Source: Panorpa germanica (lineage: Eukaryota > Arthropoda > Insecta > Mecoptera > Panorpidae). From it: 64,000 bases of DNA. The notes under the pieces are model-generated. The model was not told the origin of the DNA, did not search any database, and worked only from the letters and a program-made list of their open reading frames with translations. The stretch lies in assembly GCA_963678705.1 (NCBI GenBank), contig OY783216.1, forward strand, positions 5,208,001-5,272,000, given 5' to 3'. Shown piece after piece: positions 11,001 through 19,787 of this stretch. A program made the position numbers and the translations under genes. The number at the start of each line of letters is the position of its first letter. The first letter of the stretch is position 1.

Positions 11001-12105
11001 TAAGACGAATAAAAGTCAAGGCAAATAAATAAAAAATATATATATATTAATGAAAACAATGATTTAACAGCGCATACAGCCACAGAGAGCAGTACGATAC
11101 AGTCTGAAAATGTTTACATGGTCCGCAACATACAAACCTTCCACATCGAGTCCAGGAAATGGAGTGACATTGGCTACAACTTCCTGGTAGGAGGAGATGC
11201 AAACGTCTACGAAGGACGTGGATGGAAACTCGTTGGAGCACACACCTATGGCTACAACAAATCAGCAATCGGAATATCATTCGTGGGGTAAGTACTTTCA
11301 AATGTTATCCAGCATCGATAAACCCGAGATTCAAACCGCGCAAGTATGGTTAGGAAATGGGCTTGTATCCTATGTCTTAATTTCTATAAAAGTGTACTAT
11401 ATATTGATAAAGTGGTTACTAGAACCTCAAATGTTCCATTATTTTTTAATAACTCCTTATATGTTAGGAGATGTTACAGGTTACCAACCTTACAGCTCAT
11501 AAATCTCTGCTATATGTATTTATATATCAAAATATCAAATACCATTTACAGCTATATCAAGGAACAATAAAATTTCGATATTATGTCTGCCGTAACAGGG
11601 TTAAATAAATTAAAAACTTATTATTCTTTGACTTGACTTGATTATTTCTACTACCAACAGCTACAAAACATTACCACAGCACTGACCTAATCAACAAAGA
11701 ACTGACGTATAAATGCATTTCACGTAATACAAATGGCCGACCATTTCTAGCGCTAAAACTACAATTCAAACTTTTAATTGCTATATCTCCGTCAACATTT
11801 AGATATTTAATAAAATAGACACGACAATACACATTTATTAACATCAATTTCAATCAACAATTAAAAAATCGACCACTAAAAAATGAGTAATTAAATTTAA
11901 TTATTTCAGATGCTTCATGACAGAACTACCAACTGCAGCAGCCATGCAAACCTGTAAACTACTTATTGCTAAAGGTGTTGCTGATGGTTACATTTCACCA
12001 AGATATAAGCTCCTAGGGCATTGTCAGTGTTCTGCAGTAGAAAGTCCAGGAAAGAAGCTTTTTGAAGAACTTAAAACATGGCCACAATGGGCAGAGACTC
12101 CTTAA
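8031..12105 (+). CDS. PGRP-LE-like receptor with cryptic RHIM (PGRP gene 1)
   Basis: Four coding exons, all with GT-AG borders and matching phases: 8031-8655, 10079-10189, 11071-11287, 11910-12105; 382 residues. Exon 1 encodes an acidic N-terminus and a cryptic RHIM-like block (residues 149-181) with the core VQIG at 160-163. I see no signal peptide or membrane segment, so the protein is probably cytosolic, like Drosophila PGRP-LE. Exons 2-4 encode one PGRP domain: RRTWLAQPP, VIISHTATESS, WSDIGYNFLVGGD, EGRGWKLVGAHT. The catalytic Cys of amidase PGRPs is Ser (VESPG), so it should bind but not cut peptidoglycan and signal to Imd. Exons 3 and 4 recur downstream at 13527 and 14368 as a possible alternative pair. 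An errantivirus LTR lies just upstream. The first-to-second exon join is inferred from phase only. Confidence 0.85.
8475..8571 (+). other. Cryptic RHIM-like signalling motif of PGRP gene 1
   Basis: The block begins FGDVTV, has core VQIGN and ends GPVHIVIG. It aligns with blocks in three other first exons here (20037, 25604, near 44178). The VQIG core fits the (I/V)Q(I/V)G core of RHIMs. In Drosophila, cRHIMs of PGRP-LC, PGRP-LE and Imd form amyloids needed for Imd signalling (established knowledge); function here is inferred. Confidence 0.65.
9691..9940. mobile_element. MITE family A (inverted ends CCCTACAAACAATT)
   Basis: 250 bp with inverted ends CCCTACAAAC and GTTTGTAGGG, in the first intron of PGRP gene 1. 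Related copies lie at 34728-35026 (opposite orientation), 63653-63769 and, diverged, 62151-62233. No coding capacity, so probably moved by a transposase encoded elsewhere. Confidence 0.75.
10262..11040 (+). mobile_element. 5'-truncated non-LTR retrotransposon (copy 1)
   Basis: The frame up to 10964 encodes the end of a jockey-superfamily Pol: an RNase H block (CIPGYCGIRGNEIADKLAK), then a Cys/His block CQCGEEGTLDHIIFEC. It ends in a short tail with GGTGGCTAAGACGAATAAAA and an AAATAAATAAA run. It lies in intron 2 of PGRP gene 1, and its 3' end is about 30 bp from exon 3. The longest of four copies (others at 12924, 15381, 36305). The 5' limit is approximate. Confidence 0.85.
11355..11887. mobile_element. 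Family C MITE in intron 3 of PGRP gene 1
   Basis: Starts AAATGGGCTTGTATCC and ends at ACCACTAAAAAATGAG. Related copies lie at 13811, 22797, 27449, 32418 and 43254, partial or broken ones at 46641 and 61165. Long copies have inverted ends around GGGCTTGTGTCCT. No coding capacity seen. Confidence 0.7.
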
Positions 12106-12923
12106 ATTCTTCTAAATTGTTTTTTCTAAAATCTTTTACAACTTGGTCTTTTCCCGCTTAACACAAAACATAAATATTACATTATATATTTTATGTATTA
12201 TTTATGTTAAATGTTTTCTATATAAACTATGCGCCATGCGGATTAGATTTGAGAATGTTAATAAAATTATTCTTAATAAATATATGGCATATTTTAAATA
12301 TGTTGACTGAATTAAACAATATGTATATCTTTCTTTTTTTAACTTTCTTGATTTACATAGCAAAGAAAAGAGATAATTGTATTAATAAACTGTTCTGATG
12401 AATAAAATACATAGCGTATATTATTTTTTTCAAATTATAACAATAACTTTCAAATGTAAATGTTTACTTAATATAAAACGTAAACTTACGTATTATTTAA
12501 CGTAATATTTTTTTACATAACGTTTCGTTTTGGTATTTGCCGAAGATTAACATAATTCTGTTACAATTTAATTAAATAAATGCAAAAATTATTTCAAGTC
12601 TTTTGCTAAAATATTAACTTAATATGTAACATTGTATAATCTTGTATAAAAACCTTTATTAACGTCAGAAAACGTAAAATTGTGTCGAAAAGTAACGTTT
12701 GTTATGTAATCTTACATAATATAACCTTAAATAAATGTTATGTAACCTTACCTTTATGTTTAATAAACGTGAAGGATATAAACAAACATTCTTCAATATG
12801 TAAAAAGATTTTTAATTATTTAAATCAAATAAAAGTTCGAAATAAATATAACCTTTACATAAATGTTGTTATATTATTTTTCCTAACCGAGCTGTACCTA
12901 CTATAACCGTAGAAAATTATACT
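12106..12923. other. AT-rich spacer inside duplication unit 1
   Basis: No gene seen. The stretch is rich in TTACGTAA-like and AACGTAA words. Part of it (about 12625-12680) resembles 42700-42765, so it probably holds an old repeat. The same spacer follows exon 4 of the second unit at 14564-15380. Confidence 0.5.
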
Positions 12924-13500
12924 AAATAAATAAATTGGCAAAGGAATCAATAAATTTGGAAATTGAGATGGAAGTGAAATTACCTTCATATGAAATTATT
13001 AATATAATCAAAAAATTAAACTTCAATTTGAGAAACCAAGATTTCATTAACAATAGTCAGTTAAAAGGAAGAGATTATTATATGTTACATCTAAATTTAA
13101 GCAAGAAAAGATGGTTTAGAAATGAGTCCCCCAAAATTATATCAACTATAATCAGAATCAAAAGTAATCATTGTAAAACTCCAGCTCACCTGTACAAAAT
13201 TAATATTAAACCCGACGATAGATGTCAATGTGGTGAAGAAGGAACTTTGGATCATATTATATTTGAATGCATAAATTATAGTTTAGAAAGATCAAAATTC
13301 AATAGTAAAATATTAGATGTGATTAAAACTTTTCCTGTTAATACTAAATTTTTGTTAAGCGATTCAAAATTAATTAGTGAATTATTTAAATATTTAGAAA
13401 TTTGTAAAATAGAATTATAAAATGTGAAATATGTAAAATAAATGTTTGATGGTGGCTAAGACGAATAAAAGTCAAGGCAAATAAATAAAATATATATATA
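12924..13500 (+). mobile_element. Non-LTR retrotransposon fragment (copy 2, recombinant)
   Basis: Starts with the same truncated junction as copy 3 (TAAATAAATAAATTGGCAAA) and ends with the same 3' junction as copy 1, leading into PGRP exon 3. Diagnostic sites switch parent between 13210 (CCC, as in copy 3) and about 13305 (AATAGTAAAATA, as in copy 1), so this is the product of the crossover. Confidence 0.85.
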
Positions 13501-13526
13501 TATTAATGAAAACAATGATTTAACAG

Positions 13527-14563
13527 CGCATACAGCCACAGAGAGCAGTACGATACAGTCTGAAAATGTTTACATGGTCCGCAACATACAAACCTTCCAC
13601 ATCGAGTCCAGGAAATGGAGTGACATTGGCTACAACTTCCTGGTAGGAGGAGATGCAAACGTCTACGAAGGACGTGGATGGAAACTCGTTGGAGCACACA
13701 CCTATGGCTACAACAAATCAGCAATCGGAATATCATTCGTGGGGTAAGTACTTTCAAATGTTATCCAGCATCGATAAACCCGAGATTCAAACCGCGCAAG
13801 TATGGTTAGGAAATGGGCTTGTCTCCTATGTCTTAATTTCTATAAAAGTGTACTATATATTGATAAAGTGGGTTACTAGAACCTCAAATGTTCAATTATT
13901 TTTTAATAACTCCTTATATGTTAGGAGATGTTACAGGTTACCAACCTTACAGCTCATAAATCTCTGCTATATGTATTTATATATCAAAATATCAAATACC
14001 ATTTACAGCTATATCAAGGAACAATAAAATTTCAATATTATGTCTGCCGTAACAGGGTTAAATAAATTAAAAACTTATTATTCTTTGACTTGACTTGATT
14101 ATTTCTACTACCAACAGCTACAAAACATTACCACAGCACTGACCTAATCAACAAATAACTGACGTATAAATGCATTTCACGTAATACAAATGGCCGACCA
14201 TTTCTAGCGCTAAAACTACAATTCTAACTTTTAATTGCTATATCTCCGTCAACATTTAGATATTTAATAGAATAGACACGCCAATACACATTTATTAACA
14301 TCAATTTCAATCAACAATTAAAAAATCGACCACTAAAAAATGAGTAATTAAATATTAAATATTTCAGATGCTTCATGACAGAACTACCAACTGCAGCAGC
14401 CATGCAAACCTGTAAACTACTAATTGCAAAAGGTGTTGCTGATGGTTACATTTCACCACGATATAAGCTCCTAGGGCATTGTCAGTGTTCTGCAGTAGAA
14501 AGTCCAGGAAAGAAGCTTTTTGAAGAACTTAAAACATGGCCACAATGGGCAGAGACTCCTTAA
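13527..14563 (+). CDS. Duplicated PGRP exons 3 and 4 (alternative ectodomain half or partial gene)
   Basis: Two exons, 13527-13743 and 14368-14563, with acceptor, donor and stop all kept. They encode the same residues as exons 3 and 4 of PGRP gene 1, from HTATESS to WAETP. Exon 3 is identical to 11071-11287 by eye. Exon 4 has three differences (a Leu, an Ala and an Arg codon), all silent. No copy of exons 1 or 2 lies between 12105 and 13527. The pair can be expressed only by splicing from upstream exon 2 (10079-10189), skipping the first pair, or by exon repetition. The protein would be unchanged, so the gain may be dosage, a different 3' UTR, or none. Confidence 0.7.
13811..14345. mobile_element. 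Family C MITE, second duplication unit
   Basis: The duplicated counterpart of 11355-11887, with a few base changes. It was carried along by the tandem duplication and is not an independent insertion. Confidence 0.7.
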
Positions 14564-15380
14564 ATTCTTCTAAATTGTTTTTTCTAAAATCTTTTATAAC
14601 TTGGTCTCTTCCCGCTTAACACAACACATAAATATTACATTATATATTTTATGTATTATTTATGTTAAATGTTTTCTATATAAACTATGCGCCATGCGGA
14701 TTAGATTTGAGAATGTTAATAAAATTATTCTTAATAAATATATGGCATATTTTAAATATGTTGACTGAATTAAACAATATGTATATCTTTCTTTTTTTAA
14801 CTTTCTTGATTTACATAGCAAAGAAAAGAGATAATTATATTAATAAACTGTTCTGATGAATAAAATACATAGCGTATACTATTTTTTTCAAATTATAACA
14901 ATAACTTTCAAATGTAAATGTTTACTTAATATAAAACGTAAACTTACGTATTATTTAACGTAATATTTTTTTACCTAACGTTTCGTTTTGGTATTTGCCG
15001 AAGATTAACATAATTCTGTTACAATTTAATTAAATAAATGCAAAAATTATTTCAAGTCTTTTGCTAAAATATTAACTTAATATGTAACATTGTATAATCT
15101 TGTATAAAAACCTTTATTAACGTCAGAAAACGTAAAATTGTGTCGAAAAATAACATTTGTTATGTAATCTTACATAATATAACCTTAAATAAATGTTATG
15201 TAACCTTACCTTTATGTTTAATAAACGTGAAGGATATAAACAAACATTCTTCAATATGTAAAAAGATTTTTTATTATTTAAGTCAAATAAAAGTTCGAAA
15301 TAAATATAACCTTTACATAAATGTTGTTATATTATTTTTCCTAACCGAGCTGTACCTACTATAACCGTAGAAAATTATAC

Positions 15381-15960
15381 TAAATAAATAAATTGGCAAA
15401 GGAATCAATAAATTTGGAAATTGAGATGAAAGTGAAATTACCTTCATATGAAATTATTAATATAATCAAAAAATTAAACTTCAATTTGAGAAACCAAGAT
15501 TTCATTAACAATAGTCAGTTAAAAGGAAGAGATTATTATATGTTACATCTAAATTTAAGCAAGAAAAGATGGTTTAGAAATGAGTCCCCCAAAATTATAT
15601 CAACTATAATCAGAATCAAAAGTAATCATTGTAAAACTCCAGCTCACCTGTACAAAATTAATATTAAACCCGACGATAGATGTCAATATGGTGAAGAAGG
15701 AACTTTGGATCATATTATATTTGAATGCATAAATTATAGTTTAGAAAGATCAAAATTCAATAGTGAAATATTAGATGTGATTAAAATTGTTCTTGTTAAT
15801 ACTAAATTTTTGTTAAGTGATTCAAAATTAATTAGTGAATTATTGAAATATTTAGAAATTTGTAAATTAGAATTATAAATTGTAAAATATGTATAAAAAA
15901 TGTTTGATGGTGGCTATGACGAATAAAAGTCAAGGCAAATAAATAAATAAATATAAAAAA
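15381..15960 (+). mobile_element. Non-LTR retrotransposon fragment (copy 3)
   Basis: Same 5' junction as copy 2 but its own 3' junction (AAATAAATAAATAAATATAA, then unrelated DNA). It has private changes, for example CQYGEE for CQCGEE. It marks the right edge of the tandem duplication and was probably one of the two parents of the crossover. Confidence 0.85.
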
Positions 15961-16304
15961 AACAATCATAGTAAATAAGAAAAAAAAGTAACAGAAATTA
16001 GAGAGCAAATAAATCTTCAGAAGTTATGTTGACAATTTAGTTGTTAAATAAAAAAAGGAATGTGAATATTAAATTTCAAATTTAATTATTTGCTTTTAAT
16101 TATTTTGGTTATTTCTTTTATTGGTGTTTAAGATGTTGTAGCTTAATACCTAATTAATTTTTAGAATAGTGTCTGAAATGAAATTGTAGTAGGTGCTCCT
16201 TTTTAATAGTTTGGCGTTCCTTTGAACTGTGTGTCTTTGTAGTCTCGCATGCAACTCGGACAGACCCTATTATTTTTAACGTCTAATATTGTTTGGATAA
16301 TAGT

Positions 16305-16400
16305 ATTATGGTAATCTAAACTTATCTCACTTTGGCTACTGATTAGATAGTTTTTATCGAGTTGCTGCACACAGAACAAATATTTCTCCGAGAAATCAAC
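16305..16400 (+). promoter_or_regulatory. Conserved upstream block of PGRP gene 2
   Basis: Shares TACTGATTAGATA and AATATTTCTCCGA, in the same order and spacing, with 19515-19610 upstream of PGRP gene 3. A further match, GTAGAAATCTA, follows nearer the start codon in both. Probably a promoter kept after gene duplication. No factor can be named with confidence. Confidence 0.5.
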
Positions 16401-16563
16401 CAGGATAATAACTATGAATGAAGACATTGTGTGTTAGAATCATACGCGGTAACGTAGAAATCTAACCTCAAATTACAAAAGTGTTGTGAGGAACATATAT
16501 TATGTTAAATAGCAGACAAGAAAACTTGGAAGAAAATAATTAATTAGTAATCAGTGCGCCAAC

Positions 16564-18809
16564 ATGCAAGAAGAAAATCTAGCTGGAACTAGCAGTGCAA
16601 ATATATCTGAAGATGCGTTAAGTAAGTATTTTTAAGGAGCACTTTACTTTAATTTCTTGGTCTTTACATAGTAGCAACTCGCTAAACATAAAACATATTA
16701 CATTACATTCATCAAATAAATTACTTAACCTAAACCTAGTAATATTTAAACTAAAAAGGTCTTGTTTTTCTATTTTATAACTGTTTTAAAAACCTTTATT
16801 GCTTAAAAAGGATATCCTAAGATTTTCTAATCATTAACAAGCTCTTCTTAAGAAATTTTATAGGAATTTAGTTTTCAAAAAGCAGTAAAGTATGTCACAA
16901 AATATCTTATATTTGCTAAAATCGTTTATGTAGCATTTATACATTTCAGAACCAAAACGGAAAGCATGGCTTGCCAAACCGCATGCGCCACCTTTAGCAA
17001 GGCAAGAGCTAAAAACACCTGTTCCTTACGTTATCATATGTAAGTCATTCTTTATAATTCTACATTTAAACGTGGGATAAGGTTTCAAATATATTTTTTT
17101 ATTTATTTATATTAATGTACTACATATTAAGTTTATTGTGTGAAAATTTGAAGTCGATTGGAGTAAAACTCTCTGGTCTGATTTCGTCTTTCTTTGTTTT
17201 TCTCACACTTAGCTTTTTCAGAGTCGGTGCGCTCTTTAGCTCAAAATCTACTGGATCGATTCTTTTGAAATTTTGCACACTCTTTCTATACATAAATACC
17301 GAGGTAACACTGTCGAGTTTTTTTAATTTTTTTAATTTTTACGTATTTTAAAATAACAAAGTTTCTGATTTCTTTCATGAAAAATCGGTATTTTGAGTTC
17401 TAAGTGCTGTAAAAAATTTAAAAATCAATAAATGAAAAAAAACTCAACAGGGTTACCTGCGGAAACTTATCAACTAATGAAATCATTTTGGTTTTTTGAT
17501 TTCAGAAAATCCAGTGATGAGTTATGAGTGACACCGCAATGTTACTTTTTTTGTGACGTCTGCGGAGATTCGCTGTCAAAAACTCATTTCTTGATATTTA
17601 TTTATGAAAATTTCACAAAGTATTCTTCAAATGTTATTTTATCATGTAGTAATTATAGAAATAATTATATATTAACTGTGTAGTCAAAAAAAATTATAGA
17701 AAATATGCTTTTTTATCGATGTTTTCTACATCCGGTTTTACATTACATTAGTAAATTATACTCTACCAACTATTTGCATCGTTTTACATTCACGATACGT
17801 TTCAGGAGTTAAGTGACAGTATGGAACGACCGTTAATGTGGGGTTTTAGTTCTGTCACTTCTTTTCATCTGTCCGTAACTTTTGTCATCTCATCACTTGT
17901 CCTTCTGGGGTGTTAATAGACTTTGTTAACGCATCTTTGCAGCGCACACAGCACACTCAACTAGTACAGATCCCGCGGAGAACGTGGCTATAGTCCATAG
18001 CATTCAAGCCTTGCATATGGGAATCAATAGATGGGGTGACATTGGCTACAATTTCCTGATTGGGGGCGATGCCAACATCTACAAAGGACGCGGCTGGAAA
18101 CTGCTCGGAGCGCACACGTCAAATTATAATGCCGTTGCTATTGGAATATCTTTTGTGGGGTAAATAATTATTAGATATACATATTTTTTTAAACCATCAC
18201 CGGCGAAAATATTATTTTTTATTAAGCTTGAAACTTGCTTTATTAGTTTAGTTACACGTCTGCCAAACCATAGATTTTTTTGAAAGTTTTAAAGGTCTCT
18301 TGTCTAATGTTTATTATTTAGCCTTTAACTGTTGCAACGTTCAGTAATCCGCACGGTAACTGTCAGGTATAGTCCAAATCACGACAGTTCGGCGACGCCT
18401 TATTTTTAAAAGAGGTTATAAGAGCGGTATAAATCTATAACGCGATAATGAATTTTATCTTATTCGTTTCAATAGACATTATAGAAAAATAAGTGAGTCA
18501 GTGATTTTTAGTTATATCAGCAGTTTATACCCCACAACTTGTTTTAAGTATGAGTCGCAGCCGAACTCTCGTAATTTGAACTATATTATAAATATATCTT
18601 TCGATTGTTTCAGAAATTTTTCGACAGTGCTGCCATCTGCAGCAGCAATGGAAGCTTGCAAATTACTCATAGCAAAAGGAGTTACCGATGGTTACATTTC
18701 ACCAGAGTATAAACTCCTAGGACATTGTCAATGCCTCCCTATGGAAAGTCCAGGCAGGAGATTGTTTCTGGAGTTACAAACCTGGCCCCACTGGGCGGAA
18801 TCTCCATAA
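16564..18809 (+). CDS. Short cytosolic PGRP without RHIM (PGRP gene 2)
   Basis: Four exons in phase: 16564-16621, 16950-17039, 17943-18159, 18614-18809; 186 residues. Exon 1 encodes only about 19 residues beginning MQEEN, as does gene 3, and no RHIM-like block. The rest is a PGRP domain: RKAWLAKPHAPP, VIISHTAHSTS, WGDIGYNFLIGGD, KGRGWKLLGAHT, ending WPHWAESP. There is no signal peptide or membrane segment. MESPG has Ser where amidases have Cys, so it should not cut peptidoglycan. It could be a decoy, a co-receptor for the RHIM-bearing paralogs, or have an unseen alternative first exon. The 903 bp intron 2 holds a family D repeat and the 454 bp intron 3 a family F MITE. Exon 3 has the weaker donor G|GTAAATAA. 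Confidence 0.8.
17106..17730 (+). repeat. Family D interspersed repeat, in PGRP gene 2
   Basis: About 600 bp with the signature GATTCTTTTGAAATTTTGCA and, later, ATCCAGTGATGAGTTATGAG. Other copies: 40880-41580 (minus), 42130-42665 (plus), 52981-53680 (minus), 62790-63362 (plus). No frame is conserved between copies, so it looks non-coding. Class unknown. Confidence 0.7.
18368..18585. mobile_element. Family F MITE, in PGRP gene 2 intron 3
   Basis: Inverted ends, TATAGTCCAAATCACGACAG at left and the complement of TATAGTTCAAATTACGAG at right, followed inward by a GGCGGCGACT-like block. A second copy lies at 57583-57800 in an intron of NELF-B. It begins with TA, so a Tc1/mariner-type origin is possible. 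Confidence 0.65.
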
Positions 18810-19510
18810 CCTCAAAGTTTTTATGCAAGATTGATATTGATGATATTCTAAAATAAAATGTTTTACTTTTTGGTAAATAATAAAACGTAACGTTAAATAC
18901 AAAAATATTAGTACGGTTTGTTAATATAAAATGGAAGTATACAACGAAATATAGCTCGAAATGTGTTTAATTACCTTGTAGTAAGCTAGCAAGTATAAAG
19001 TTGCATTGCAATACACTTTCTATGTGATAAATAGAAAACGCATCTTGGAATTTGCTTGTGATAAACTAGCAAGCGAGTAAATAGCATTCCAAGACAATTT
19101 TGGATACGCATACGGTTATAATTACCTCAGAAGTGCTCTATTGCAGACTTTCGCTCACTAATCATGGGCCGCAAATCTCTTCTTCTTTCCCGTAAATCTT
19201 TTCTAAAGAAGAAGAGGTTTTTTGTCACATTATTATTGAGCGAAAATCAGGATTGATTTTCAGTGTACCCTGATCAGTCTACCCAGACTAGTCTAAAGAC
19301 AAATGTATTGGAAAAACTTGTCAAATAAGGAAAAGTGATTAAAAATAACATTTTAAATTTAATTAACCTTAACCTATACAAAATATTGCCAACATAACAA
19401 AAAGCAAATAAATAAATTCGATATTTTATTTTCAATTCGTTATATACGCGATAGAGTCCATCCATGCTGTGGCTTAATGCAAATTTATATTTTCCAGCTA
19501 CTTATGCTTA
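18810..19510. other. Intergenic stretch between PGRP genes 2 and 3
   Basis: No gene seen. AATAAA at about 18853 could be the poly(A) signal of gene 2. 19010-19110 has repeated words of the type GATAAACTAGCAAGCGAG. The minus-strand frame at 19274-19465 has no recognisable content. Confidence 0.4.
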
Positions 19511-19514
19511 TCTA

Positions 19515-19610
19515 AATTTATCGCACGGTAATTACTGATTAGATATGCTCTGTCGTTCTAAGTCGTTGCATGGGGAACGAATATTTCTCCGAAGCTTTAA
19601 TCAAAATAGT
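19515..19610 (+). promoter_or_regulatory. Conserved upstream block of PGRP gene 3
   Basis: Counterpart of 16305-16400, with TACTGATTAGATA and GAACGAATATTTCTCCGA. It is followed at about 19657 by GTAGAAATCTA, also shared. GGGGAAC at about 19574 is only weakly like an NF-kB half site and is not claimed as one. Confidence 0.5.
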
Positions 19611-19787
19611 TTTTGACTTTTCCTCGTTGTGCAAGAAACATGCGCGCGCGGCCATGTAGAAATCTATACTAAAATGGAAGAGTATTTAAAAAGATAGATA
19701 AAGAGGGTGTTGCGAGAAATTGAGTTTTGTTAATTAGTAATGAAGGTGTGTGAACTTAAAAATAGAAACTAATCAAAGTGTCTCAAA

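Larger units (their letters stand above)
10755..15668 (+). repeat. 2.46 kb tandem duplication, two units
   Basis: Unit 1 is about 10755-13210 and unit 2 about 13211-15668. Each holds the 3' half of the non-LTR fragment, PGRP exon 3, a family C MITE, PGRP exon 4, about 800 bp of AT-rich DNA, and the 5' half of the next non-LTR fragment. Corresponding points lie 2456-2458 bp apart. The breakpoint is inside the non-LTR sequence: the middle copy matches copy 3 on its 5' side and copy 1 on its 3' side. Exon 3 is identical between units and exon 4 differs at three silent sites. Confidence 0.9.

Noticed and set aside
12682-12906. Open frame repeated at 15140
   Set aside because: Duplicated only because the spacer was duplicated; the two copies carry replacement changes and no recognisable domain.
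19570-19585. GGGGAAC as a Relish/NF-kB site upstream of PGRP gene 3
   Set aside because: Only a half match, absent from the aligned block of gene 2; not enough to call.
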